A stretch of DNA of 64,000 nt, taken from contig NZ_CH672395.1 in the NCBI RefSeq assembly GCF_000152985.1, forward strand, positions 3,065,195 to 3,129,194. Reading direction: 5' to 3'. The notes below the pieces were generated by a model. That model was not told the origin of the DNA, searched no databases, and saw only the letters and a program-made list of their open reading frames with translations. Positions 1 to 8,246 of this stretch are shown in pieces; the stretch's first letter is position 1, and every line of letters starts with the position of its first letter. A program made the position numbers and the translations under genes. Source of the DNA: Leeuwenhoekiella blandensis MED217. Its GTDB lineage: Bacteria > Bacteroidota > Bacteroidia > Flavobacteriales > Flavobacteriaceae.

Positions 1-1
1 C

Positions 2-1213
2 AATGTGCACGAAGCCGATGGCTTTACCAATTATACCAGCTTTTCGCTTTGGGATACGTATCGTGCGTTGCACCCCTTATTCAATGTATTGCAGCCACAA
101 CGCAATCAGGATATGGTGCAATCTATGATGGTGCATCAGGAACAAAGTGTACATCATATGCTTCCTATCTGGTCGCATTATGCTAATGAAAACTGGTGTA
201 TGATCGGTTATCATTCAGCTTCAGTAATTGCAGATGCTATTGTAAAAGGCAATGCTGATTTTGATCAAAACGCTGCTTTAGACGCTTGTGTGGAGACGGC
301 GCGCGTTCGTTATTTTGACGGTATTGGGGACTATATCGATATGGGCTATGTACCTGAAGATAAAAGTGGTGCTTCGGTATCTAAAACTTTAGAATATGCC
401 TACGATGACTGGGCGATTGCACAAGCTGCTAAGAAATTAGGTCGTGACGAAATCTACAAAGAGTTCATCGAGCGTTCTACGTATTGGAAAAACGTGTACG
501 ATAAATCTATCGGATTTATGCGTCCTAAATTGAGTGACGGAAGCTTTAAAAAAGAGTTTGACGCATTGAACACGCACGGTCAAGGGTTTATTGAAGGAAA
601 CAGTTGGAATTATAGTCTTTATGTTCCTCAAGATCCTGCAGGAATGATCGATCTTATGGGCGGAAAAGAGAAATTCAGTACGCACTTAGATTCGTTATTT
701 ACGATGGAATTGCCAGATAAGTATTTTGAAAATACCGAAGATATTTCGCGTGAAGGAATCATTGGAAACTATGTACACGGTAACGAACCTTCGCATCACG
801 TGGCTTATTTGTACAACTGGACAGACGATGCTTACAAAGCACAGGACAAGATCAGAATGATCTTAAAAGAGAAATATATGACCGGTTCAGATGGGTTGAG
901 TGGTAATGACGATTTTGGTCAAATGAGTGCCTGGTATCTATTCAGCAGTTTAGGATTTTATCCTGTTGCGCCGGGATCTGTAGATTATGCTTTAGGAAGC
1001 CCTGCGGTTAAAGAAGCAACGCTTAACTTAGATAACGGAAATACCTTTAAGGTTGAAGCTAAAAATCAGTCTGAGAAGAATGTATACGTGCGTAAAGTAG
1101 AATTGAACGGTCAAGAACTTACCGAGCCATTCATCACGCACGATCAGGTTATGAACGGTGGAACGCTTACTTTTTATATGAGTAGAAAACCTAATAAGAA
1201 TCTTTATAACTAA
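2..1213 (+). CDS. GH92 alpha-mannosidase, C-terminal part (cut by left edge)
   Basis: This is the C-terminal ~400 residues of a GH92 exo-alpha-mannosidase, a calcium-dependent inverting enzyme that acts on alpha-linked mannose in the periplasm. The frame is open to the left edge, so the true start and signal peptide are outside the window. Counting from the Met at base 5, the family motifs are SFSLWDTYR (residues 13-21), HSASVIADA (70-78), the EGNSW catalytic-acid region with Glu197, GNEPSHH (259-265, metal region), and GNDDFGQMSAWY (300-311) with the catalytic acidic pair. The GFYPV stretch and the C-terminal beta-domain are intact. An SGNH esterase follows after 4 nt and is probably co-transcribed. 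The acid Glu is present here, unlike in the GH92 at 22792-24840. The family is certain; the linkage preference is not. Confidence 0.93.
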   Translation, partial: NVHEADGFTNYTSFSLWDTYRALHPLFNVLQPQRNQDMVQSMMVHQEQSVHHMLPIWSHYANENWCMIGYHSASVIADAIVKGNADFDQNAALDACVETARVRYFDGIGDYIDMGYVPEDKSGASVSKTLEYAYDDWAIAQAAKKLGRDEIYKEFIERSTYWKNVYDKSIGFMRPKLSDGSFKKEFDALNTHGQGFIEGNSWNYSLYVPQDPAGMIDLMGGKEKFSTHLDSLFTMELPDKYFENTEDISREGIIGNYVHGNEPSHHVAYLYNWTDDAYKAQDKIRMILKEKYMTGSDGLSGNDDFGQMSAWYLFSSLGFYPVAPGSVDYALGSPAVKEATLNLDNGNTFKVEAKNQSEKNVYVRKVELNGQELTEPFITHDQVMNGGTLTFYMSRKPNKNLYN

Positions 1214-1217
1214 GTTT

Positions 1218-1910
1218 ATGAGCAAATTTGTCCAACTTTCGGTATGTATAGTTTTTATGGTTTGGGGTAGTATTTTTAAGTCAACGGCACAAGATTGGCC
1301 TAATTTAAAGCGCTATGCCGAAGCCAATGCACAAGTAGATTCAATCTATGCAAAAGAAAACAGAGTGGTCTTTATGGGTAACTCCATTACCGAAGGTTGG
1401 GTCAATAGCGATCCTGATTTCTTTACCAAGAATAACTTCATCGGTCGCGGAATTAGCGGTCAGACCACGCCTCAGATGCTGTTGCGTTTTAGACAGGATG
1501 TGATCGATCTAAATCCCGTGGCGGTAGTGATCCTTGCCGGAACCAACGATATCGCCGGAAATACCGGCCCGATGACTACAGCCCAGATTTTTGACAATAT
1601 GGTTTCTATGGTTGAACTGGCAGAAGCAAATGGCATTGTTCCTATTGTTTCTTCTATTCTTCCTGCGTCTAAATATCCGTGGAAGCCTGAAGTGGATTCC
1701 GTAGGTCCCATTTTAGAACTGAATATGATGCTGAAGTATTACTCCAAAGGAAAAGGCCTGGTATATCTGGATTATTTTTCTGAAATGGTAAATGAAGCAA
1801 ACGGTCTTCCGGAAGCACTTTCTTATGATGGCGTGCATCCTACAGATGAAGGCTATAAAGTGATGGAACCGTTGGCATTAGCAGCGATCAAAGAAGCTTT
1901 AAAGCGCTAA
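1218..1910 (+). CDS. SGNH/GDSL-family esterase, secreted
   Basis: This is a 230-residue SGNH hydrolase, probably a periplasmic carbohydrate or acyl esterase. A signal peptide covers about residues 1-25, ending in STAQ. The blocks are GNSITEGW (54-61) with nucleophile Ser56, GRGISGQ (76-82), AGTND (107-111) with Asn110, and DGVHP (204-208) with Asp204 and His207 as the rest of the catalytic set. The length is normal for single-domain members. The start is 4 nt after the GH92 stop, so the two genes form an operon that ends at the hairpin after 1933. Such small SGNH proteins often sit beside glycosidases and remove acyl groups that block them. The actual substrate cannot be read from the sequence. 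Confidence 0.85.
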   Translation: MSKFVQLSVCIVFMVWGSIFKSTAQDWPNLKRYAEANAQVDSIYAKENRVVFMGNSITEGWVNSDPDFFTKNNFIGRGISGQTTPQMLLRFRQDVIDLNPVAVVILAGTNDIAGNTGPMTTAQIFDNMVSMVELAEANGIVPIVSSILPASKYPWKPEVDSVGPILELNMMLKYYSKGKGLVYLDYFSEMVNEANGLPEALSYDGVHPTDEGYKVMEPLALAAIKEALKR

Positions 1911-1932
1911 GGCTTAACTATAAATTGAAACA

Positions 1933-1970
1933 ACAAAGCCTGCTCGATGAGCAGGCTTTGTTTATTTATT
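1933..1970. terminator. Bidirectional intrinsic terminator between convergent genes
   Basis: A 13-bp perfect stem (1933-1945 with 1949-1961, loop GAT) is built around AAGCCTGCTC/GAGCAGGCTT. T-rich sequence follows on the + side and A-rich sequence precedes it, so it can serve both the SGNH gene (+) and the ROK gene (-). Confidence 0.85.
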
Positions 1971-1979
1971 AATTATGTT

Positions 1980-3107
1980 TTATACAGATTCCTTATATAA
2001 ATTCCTTTTTTCCAAATAATCTAAAGCCAGCGCGTAAGCTCCTAAACAAACCGCCGTACTGGTTCCCAATTTACTTACCCCGATCGCAATACGCTTTTCT
2101 TTGGTATAGACTACCTTTTTAGTGCTAAACGGAACCTCAACTTCAAATTCAGAATCGGCTAAAAAGGCTTTCAACTGCTCCTCATCATCAATATTGAACA
2201 CTTTAGAAATCGCACGCGGCATTCCCTGATCTTCCAGATTATAAATACAACCTGATAGATGCGCTATAATTTTAGGCAGAATAAAGCGTGATGCTCCGGC
2301 AATTCCGCCGCCGATAACAATGGGTCCGTCTACGAGTGCCAAGGCATTTGCCAGCGATTCGGCAGCTGCGACGGCCATCTCTTCAAAGGCATTAATTGCA
2401 GCCTGTTTATTACCTTCTTGCTCTCCGTTGGCTATTTTGAAAATTTCGCGTGGCGAAATCGCCTCTACCTCTCCAGATTGCTCCGCATAAACACGTTGAA
2501 TCGCACGTATACTCACACTTTCTTCTACAACCGTCTTGGGCTTTATAAAATTACGGGTAAGCCAAATTTCGCCTGCGGCAGAATTGTCTCCTTGACAGAT
2601 TTGGTTATTCACCACGATACCGCCTCCAAAGCCGGTTCCCAGAGTAATCCCGATCAAATTCTTATAGGTACGGCTCAAGCCTGCATCAGCAAGGGATTCA
2701 TTGATAAACGGAAGCATCCCGGCTACAGCTTCGCCATAGGCAAAAAGATCTCCGTCATTATTGATCAAAGTCGGGATTTTAAAAATCTCCTCAAGCATTG
2801 GACCTAAAGCTACTCCACCTCTAAATGCAGGTAGATTAACAAGATCTCCTATGATTCCGTTTTTATAATCTGCAGGCCCCGGAAACGCAAAACTTATCGC
2901 GTCGGGCTGATTTCCATCTAAGTTTTCTTTAACCTGATTAAAGCCATCAATAATGGTTTTAAGACAAGTATCTAAGTCATCAGAATGCGATGCTAATGTA
3001 ATAGGCTCTATAATTTCTTTTCCAGATTGTAATGCAGAGAACACAAAATTGGTTCCTCCTGCATCTAGAGTCATAACAATCCGTCGATCAACGTAAATAT
3101 TCTTCAT
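1980..3107 (-). CDS. ROK-family sugar kinase-like protein
   Basis: This 375-residue cytoplasmic ROK-family protein is probably an ATP-dependent hexose kinase; mannose or fructose would fit the context. The phosphate-binding segment DAGGTN is at 15-20, the NNDGD segment at 116-120 puts Asp118 at the catalytic-base position, LGTGFGGGI is at 156-164, and AAGE (177-180) matches the ROK sugar-binding glutamate. The usual GHxxxxxxxxCxCGxxGC zinc motif is absent: after the Glu it continues IWLTRN, with no His and no cysteine cluster. It is therefore a divergent ROK member, and a purely regulatory role cannot be excluded, although there is no N-terminal HTH. Upstream lie a -7-like box and a one-mismatch copy of the TAAAACGTTTTA operator, which link it to the mannoside regulon. 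Confidence 0.8.
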   Translation of the reverse strand: MKNIYVDRRIVMTLDAGGTNFVFSALQSGKEIIEPITLASHSDDLDTCLKTIIDGFNQVKENLDGNQPDAISFAFPGPADYKNGIIGDLVNLPAFRGGVALGPMLEEIFKIPTLINNDGDLFAYGEAVAGMLPFINESLADAGLSRTYKNLIGITLGTGFGGGIVVNNQICQGDNSAAGEIWLTRNFIKPKTVVEESVSIRAIQRVYAEQSGEVEAISPREIFKIANGEQEGNKQAAINAFEEMAVAAAESLANALALVDGPIVIGGGIAGASRFILPKIIAHLSGCIYNLEDQGMPRAISKVFNIDDEEQLKAFLADSEFEVEVPFSTKKVVYTKEKRIAIGVSKLGTSTAVCLGAYALALDYLEKRNLYKESV

Positions 3108-3158
3108 ATTTCGGTTTGTACTCTAAAAACTAATAATAATATCGCCCTGGTGAATCTG

Positions 3159-3184
3159 CAAAGATACACAACTAAAAGGTTTTA
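3159..3184 (-). promoter_or_regulatory. Promoter of ROK gene with variant LacI-type operator
   Basis: On the - strand TATCTTTG (3159-3166) matches the Bacteroidota -7 consensus TAnnTTTG, 52 nt before the ATG. Six nt further upstream is TAAAAGGTTTTA (3173-3184), which differs by one base from the 12-bp palindrome found at five other intergenic sites. Its flanks (AC before, AC after, read on +) also match. No clear -33 TTTG is seen. Confidence 0.6.
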
Positions 3185-3256
3185 CTACACGGAATTCTAT
3201 TAGATTTGATAATACACGCTTTTTATAATTCCTGTTTTAGAAGTTCTGTTTAAGTT

Positions 3257-4072
3257 TTATCGCTTTTGTTCTGCTACAAAGTTGAGCAACAGCGGGAAAG
3301 CAGGATGTGTCATATTATGACCGTAGCCTTGCATCTCGTATTGTTTGATCTTTTCTTGACCGGCAACCTTCATCATTCGGTAGAAATAGGCATTCTCTTC
3401 ATATCTTCCCAGCATTTCCAGCTCGCGATCTCCGGTGATCAAAAGCGTTGGCGGTGCGTCATTGCGTACAAAATAAAGCGGCGCAAATGCATCAATTATT
3501 GGTTGCTCTCCCGGTATCCCACGCTCTGCCCGAATGGTAAAATGGGTGATCGTGTGACCACTAAACGGAATCAGACCTGCGACCTCGTTAGCATCAATAT
3601 CGTATTTAGCGAGTCGGCTTTTATCCATCACACTCATCAGTGCCAAATAGCCTCCTGCAGAATGACCGCTCACAAAAATATTGTTAGGATCGCCCTGATA
3701 TGCCGCTATGTTTTTAAAGGTCCAGGCAATCGCCGCAGTAGCATCTTCAATACAAACCGCAGCTTTGACCTTAGGTGAAAGTCGGTAACCCACTCCTACA
3801 ACGCAGTAGCCTTTTTCTTTTAAGGCTTGCGGAAGTTCCTTCACTCCACCGGTTAGACCGCCGCCGTGAAACCAGACAATTACCGGAACGTCTTTTTTCC
3901 CTTCAGGATAATACACATCTAAGCGGCACTGCTTGTTTCGATATTCGGTTGCTCCTTCAGTATTCTCAGGATAATAAGCAATATTTTGAATGGTTTTATA
4001 GGCCGTTTCCTGTGCAAACGCAGGAACACTAAAAATCATTAACGCTAAAAGAAAGTACTTTTTAAATTTCAT
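3257..4072 (-). CDS. Alpha/beta hydrolase (carboxylesterase type), secreted
   Basis: This 271-residue serine esterase has a signal peptide (about 1-21, ending PAFAQ). The oxyanion-hole motif HGGG is at 69-72 and the nucleophile elbow GHSAG at 136-140 with Ser138. A C-terminal GYGHN supplies the likely catalytic His. This architecture belongs to the hormone-sensitive-lipase/BD-FAE-like esterases, which remove acetyl or feruloyl groups from polysaccharides. It ends 10 nt after GH97 begins the next unit upstream (GH97 stop at 4083), so it is probably the fourth gene of the GH125-GH92-GH97 operon. The substrate is inferred only from this context. Confidence 0.82.
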   Translation of the reverse strand: MKFKKYFLLALMIFSVPAFAQETAYKTIQNIAYYPENTEGATEYRNKQCRLDVYYPEGKKDVPVIVWFHGGGLTGGVKELPQALKEKGYCVVGVGYRLSPKVKAAVCIEDATAAIAWTFKNIAAYQGDPNNIFVSGHSAGGYLALMSVMDKSRLAKYDIDANEVAGLIPFSGHTITHFTIRAERGIPGEQPIIDAFAPLYFVRNDAPPTLLITGDRELEMLGRYEENAYFYRMMKVAGQEKIKQYEMQGYGHNMTHPAFPLLLNFVAEQKR

Positions 4073-4082
4073 AATACTGATT

Positions 4083-6032
4083 TTACTGTGCTTTAGGTTT
4101 AAAAACAGCTGCCCAGCCTCCGTTTCTAACCAAAGTAATGGTTAATGAGTCCTCATTTTTAACTGTACCTCCATTCTTTTTGTAATCCATTCCCTGTCGC
4201 CCGGCATTGATACCGTCTTCAAAGGAGGTCATTTCATACAAAGCTTCAGCATTGAGAAAGTCTAAGTTGATCTCAAACTCTCGTGTATTCTCGACTCCAT
4301 TTGTGATCGCACCGGTGTACCACGTATTGCCTTTTCGCTTTGCGATCACTACATACTCACCAATTTTTGCATCGAGTACCACCGTCTCATCCCAGGTTGT
4401 GGGCACCTGAGTAATAAAGTTGGTACACTCCTTTTCACGAAAATAATTGGTAGGATTGTCAGCCAGCATTTGCAAACCGCTTTCAAAAACCACAAAAAGT
4501 GCCATTTGATAGGCTCGCGTTCCCAGCCCAGCAGAATTTGGTCTACGGCTGTAATACACCTCGGGCTGCATATTGATCATCGCCCCGGGAGTAAAATCCA
4601 TAGGTCCAACGGCATTGCGCATAAATGGCAAGTACAAACTATTTTCTGTGGTGGCGCGTTCCATTTGTTCGAGACCTAGAACGCCCTCGTACGACAACAC
4701 ATTGGGGTATTTAATCTCGAGTCCCGCAGGTTTAAACGAACCGTGAAAATCTACAAACAACTCATGCTTTGCCGCTTCGGCAGCAACACGCTCGTAGAAA
4801 TTTACCATCCACTGGTCGCTGCGATCCATAAAATCGATTTTTACACCGGCGATTCCCCAATCCTGAAACTTTTCAAAAAGCTCAAAATTCTTTTCAACGG
4901 TAAGCCAGGTAAGCCACAGCACAATTTTTACATCGCGCGCTTTGGCATACTCAATCAATTCAAAAAGATCGATATCGGGATTAGGCGTATAAGGATCGGT
5001 CGTCGTTTTTGCCCAACCTTCATCCATAATGATGTACGGAATGTCAAAAGAGGCAGCAAAATCAATAAAATACTTATAGGTTTCTTCGTTAAAACCTGCT
5101 TTAAAATCTACGTTGTACGGCGAAGCGCCATTCCACCATTCCCAGCTCACCTGCCCCGGTTTTAACCAATCGGTATTCTTTAAGGTGTTGGGCGTCGCCA
5201 ATTTGGTGGTTAAAGTATTGGTTAAAATATCGGCATCTTTTGTAGTGATCTGAAAATAGCGCCAAGGAAAATTACGCTTGCCCGAAGTCTTTGCTATGTA
5301 ATTGGCCTCCTTCAAAATTTTGACACTGCGATCCCCGTCATCCCCAAACTCAAGCGGATATAGCGGAAACACTCCTGAAAGTGTATTCGCCTTTTCAGTA
5401 TTGAGGAACATCGCGGGATAATCACTTAGATCTGATTCTGAAATAAGAATGTTTACCATATCACTTTCTAGCAACACCGGCAGCGTAGACATCTTATTTC
5501 CGTCTTTAAATGCTGAAGTTTTAAGATGCGTATACGGGTATTCATACGAAGTTTTAAAGGAAGGCGTTTGCTGAAGATGCGCTGTAAATTCATCAACCAG
5601 ATGCACATCAAAAGTTTCTGAAATCACCTCAACATCACCTTTTTTATCGGTAATGAAGCGGTAAGCGAGACCTTCATTAAATACTCTGAATTCTAGCGAA
5701 AAATCCTCTCTAAATTCGATTATAATGCCGTTATACTCATACTCGAGCATATTGAATTTAAGCGGTACCGCCGGAGCATTTTGCACCTTAGCCTGTGTAG
5801 TTTTTGTAGCCTTTATTTTAGGATTTTGACCTAATGTTTTGTCTTCAAGTTGCAAAGCGGCTTTATTGTTTTGCATTACGACCTGCCCCTTTTTTAAAAC
5901 GCTGTACGCAATCTCATCCTTTACAGAAATCTGAAGCTCCAAATCGCCTTGAGGCGACATCACTTGATACTCCTGACCATAACTCAAGCCCAGACTGAAT
6001 CCAAAAATTAATAATGCTACAACCTGCTTCAT
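4083..6032 (-). CDS. GH97 retaining alpha-glycosidase (alpha-galactosidase-like)
   Basis: This 649-residue GH97 enzyme has a signal peptide ending near residue 20. The N-terminal beta-super-sandwich domain (to about 285) is followed by the (beta/alpha)8 barrel: SWEWWNG (296-302), IIMDEGW (334-340), VKIDFMDRSDQ (397-407) and SYEG (447-450). Asp400 in KIDFMD is at the position of the nucleophile of the retaining branch (BtGH97b-type alpha-galactosidase). The inverting SusB branch uses a glutamate base instead, so a retaining alpha-galactosidase-like activity is favoured; Glu449 is the candidate acid/base. It lies 17 nt downstream of a GH92, in an operon with GH125. This suggests a mannan or glycan substrate with alpha-galactose caps. 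Substrate specificity remains an inference. Confidence 0.88.
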   Translation of the reverse strand: MKQVVALLIFGFSLGLSYGQEYQVMSPQGDLELQISVKDEIAYSVLKKGQVVMQNNKAALQLEDKTLGQNPKIKATKTTQAKVQNAPAVPLKFNMLEYEYNGIIIEFREDFSLEFRVFNEGLAYRFITDKKGDVEVISETFDVHLVDEFTAHLQQTPSFKTSYEYPYTHLKTSAFKDGNKMSTLPVLLESDMVNILISESDLSDYPAMFLNTEKANTLSGVFPLYPLEFGDDGDRSVKILKEANYIAKTSGKRNFPWRYFQITTKDADILTNTLTTKLATPNTLKNTDWLKPGQVSWEWWNGASPYNVDFKAGFNEETYKYFIDFAASFDIPYIIMDEGWAKTTTDPYTPNPDIDLFELIEYAKARDVKIVLWLTWLTVEKNFELFEKFQDWGIAGVKIDFMDRSDQWMVNFYERVAAEAAKHELFVDFHGSFKPAGLEIKYPNVLSYEGVLGLEQMERATTENSLYLPFMRNAVGPMDFTPGAMINMQPEVYYSRRPNSAGLGTRAYQMALFVVFESGLQMLADNPTNYFREKECTNFITQVPTTWDETVVLDAKIGEYVVIAKRKGNTWYTGAITNGVENTREFEINLDFLNAEALYEMTSFEDGINAGRQGMDYKKNGGTVKNEDSLTITLVRNGGWAAVFKPKAQ

Positions 6033-6049
6033 ATTTTAAAATTGTTGTT

Positions 6050-8236
6050 CTAGTTTGTTTTTAAATTAAGCGTTCCGCCTTGCATCAGTTGCTCTTGATC
6101 AATAAAATAACCATCAATCGCTTTGCCATTGTATTGAATTTGCTTCAGGTTTCTTGATGTTCCGGCTTTAGTGATCTCTAAAGAATTTCTACCTAAATTC
6201 CATTTTACGCGATCAAAAACGGGAAGACTTACTAGATACTCATTATCTGCCGGTGACAGCGGATACAATCCGGAAGCTGCAAAAACATACCACGCACTCA
6301 TCTCGCCCGCATCGTCCATTCCGCTAAAGGCCAATCCGGTAGAACCTACCCCATAATAATCTGCTAAAAGCGTATCGATTATGTGCTGGGACTTTTCGGG
6401 CTTATCTATAAAATAATAGGCAAAAGGCGCCTCGTGATCGGGCTGATTTCCGTGGCAATATTGACCTAAAAATCCGCTTACATTGCGTGCGATATGTTTT
6501 GGGTTCCACGGTAAAGTGAATAACGAATCTAACTTTTGCTCAAACGCTTTTTCACTTGGATATAAAGCTACCAAACCTTCCATATCATGCGGAACAAAGA
6601 AAGAAAGCTGCCACGCATTGGCCTCGCGATACATATACTCATAGTACGGATACTCGGCATCAAACGGACTTATAAACGAACCATCAGCCAGCTTACCGCG
6701 CATAAAATGTGTTTCGGGATCAAAGACATTCTTATAATTTTTTGCACGCTCAGCAAGTTCTGAAGCGTGATCCTGATCCTGTAAAGCTTTTGCCAACAGC
6801 GACAAACTGTGATCATCATAAGCATACTCCAGCGTTTTTGAAACTCCTGCTTTTGCTTTGGTTTCTACATGCGGATTTTCAACATCAGGGTCTGAAATAA
6901 AGCCTTTCTCTATATACTCTGCAATATGTGGTCGCGTACCACCTTCTTTATACGCATTGTTTAGAAGAAGTTCGTATGCTTTTTTTACATCAAAATTGGT
7001 TATTCCTTTTCCGTAAGCCTGTGTGACAAAAGGCGCGGCGTGATCTCCATGAAAAAAGGTTGGCATAAATCCGCTGTGAGTTCCTTTATCGATTAACGAC
7101 TGAATGATATCACCGGTAACCTCAGGCGCCAGCAAACTCAATACAACCAATTTGTTGCGATACGTATCCCAAAGCGACGGATTGGTATAATACCGAAATC
7201 CTTTATTTTGAACCGTTCCCTGAGCATCTGTAAACTGTCCATTGTAGTCACTGCGCAAAGCCGGCCATTGCATGCTTCGGTATAATGATGAATAAAAAAG
7301 CTCTTTTTCTTTTCGGCTTCCGCCGGAAACCTGAATTTTTGACAACACAGCATCCCACGTTTTTTCTGCAGCCAGATGTACTTCTTCAAAGGTTTTATTT
7401 CCTATTTCTTGCTGAAGATTTTCACGTGCATTTTCGGCACTTACAAAAGACAAACCGATCTTTAAGCTTACCGGTTTTGGCGAAGCTTTTAAATTTAGAA
7501 GCGCATAGCCTTTATCGGTATTTGGATTCACTTGTTCCAGTTCGCTTATCGCCTCACTGAGCTCCACCGAAAAATACACCTTATCACCGCCCGTACGTTG
7601 AAAACCTTCGAGTGTTTTACGCCCGGTTTGGCGCAGTTGCCACGCATCAACGTGATGATTTGCGCGTCCCAGATCAAACAGAATATTGTGAGCAGCATCG
7701 TCATCAAAAGTATATTTATGAAAACCTGCACGTAAGGTAGTGGTAACCTCAACTTTCACCTTATAATCGTTCAAGTAAACACTGTAATAACCCGCAGAAG
7801 CAGTTTCATCTTCCTTATCAAAAGAAGATTTAAAAGGTGCCGAAGCCTTTTCTGCGATTGGCAAAATCGGAATATGACACAAATTCCAGTGGCCTTTATT
7901 GGTATGTGTAAAGCCCAGAATTTCTTTGTCTTCATATTCGTAGCCGGCGCCGCTTCCATATTGTGTAATAGGACTCAGTTGTACCATTGCATTGGGCAGG
8001 GTTGCACCGGGATAGGTTAGTCCTGCCCAAACACGCCAACCTTCGGGCGGCGTGTACCCTATAAAATCTGGATCTGTAAGCGGTGCTGTACCGTGAAATG
8101 GATTGACATAGGCTACAGGATTTTCTACATATGCCTCTTGTTGTTGCGCTGTTAAAACCTGAGGTATGCTCAACAGCATCACTGCAAAACTGAATAGTAT
8201 TTTCAAACGGAAGGCGCTAGCAAGGTGTTTCATCAA
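6050..8236 (-). CDS. GH92 alpha-mannosidase
   Basis: This is a complete 728-residue GH92 with a signal peptide (about 1-31, ending LTAQ). Early family motifs are VNPFHGT (44-50) and AGYEY (97-101); FTHTNKGHW (109-117) forms part of the mannose site. The catalytic acid is Glu538 in YREANAW, followed by SFFVPHD (545-551). HGNQPDHE (595-602) is the metal region and GMDDAGEMSAWY (639-650) carries the catalytic acidic residues. All key positions are conserved, so an active calcium-dependent exo-alpha-mannosidase is expected. GH125 is 10 nt upstream and GH97 17 nt downstream. The pairing with GH125 is typical of systems that strip alpha-mannans or N-glycan mannose. It is well diverged from the other two GH92 genes, so the three probably split linkages or substrates. 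Confidence 0.95.
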   Translation of the reverse strand: MMKHLASAFRLKILFSFAVMLLSIPQVLTAQQQEAYVENPVAYVNPFHGTAPLTDPDFIGYTPPEGWRVWAGLTYPGATLPNAMVQLSPITQYGSGAGYEYEDKEILGFTHTNKGHWNLCHIPILPIAEKASAPFKSSFDKEDETASAGYYSVYLNDYKVKVEVTTTLRAGFHKYTFDDDAAHNILFDLGRANHHVDAWQLRQTGRKTLEGFQRTGGDKVYFSVELSEAISELEQVNPNTDKGYALLNLKASPKPVSLKIGLSFVSAENARENLQQEIGNKTFEEVHLAAEKTWDAVLSKIQVSGGSRKEKELFYSSLYRSMQWPALRSDYNGQFTDAQGTVQNKGFRYYTNPSLWDTYRNKLVVLSLLAPEVTGDIIQSLIDKGTHSGFMPTFFHGDHAAPFVTQAYGKGITNFDVKKAYELLLNNAYKEGGTRPHIAEYIEKGFISDPDVENPHVETKAKAGVSKTLEYAYDDHSLSLLAKALQDQDHASELAERAKNYKNVFDPETHFMRGKLADGSFISPFDAEYPYYEYMYREANAWQLSFFVPHDMEGLVALYPSEKAFEQKLDSLFTLPWNPKHIARNVSGFLGQYCHGNQPDHEAPFAYYFIDKPEKSQHIIDTLLADYYGVGSTGLAFSGMDDAGEMSAWYVFAASGLYPLSPADNEYLVSLPVFDRVKWNLGRNSLEITKAGTSRNLKQIQYNGKAIDGYFIDQEQLMQGGTLNLKTN

Positions 8237-8246
8237 CTTCTATAAT

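Noticed and set aside
7138-7752. Overlapping open frames on both strands within the GH92 gene
   Set aside because: They have no family motifs or start context and lie wholly inside a conserved GH92 reading frame.
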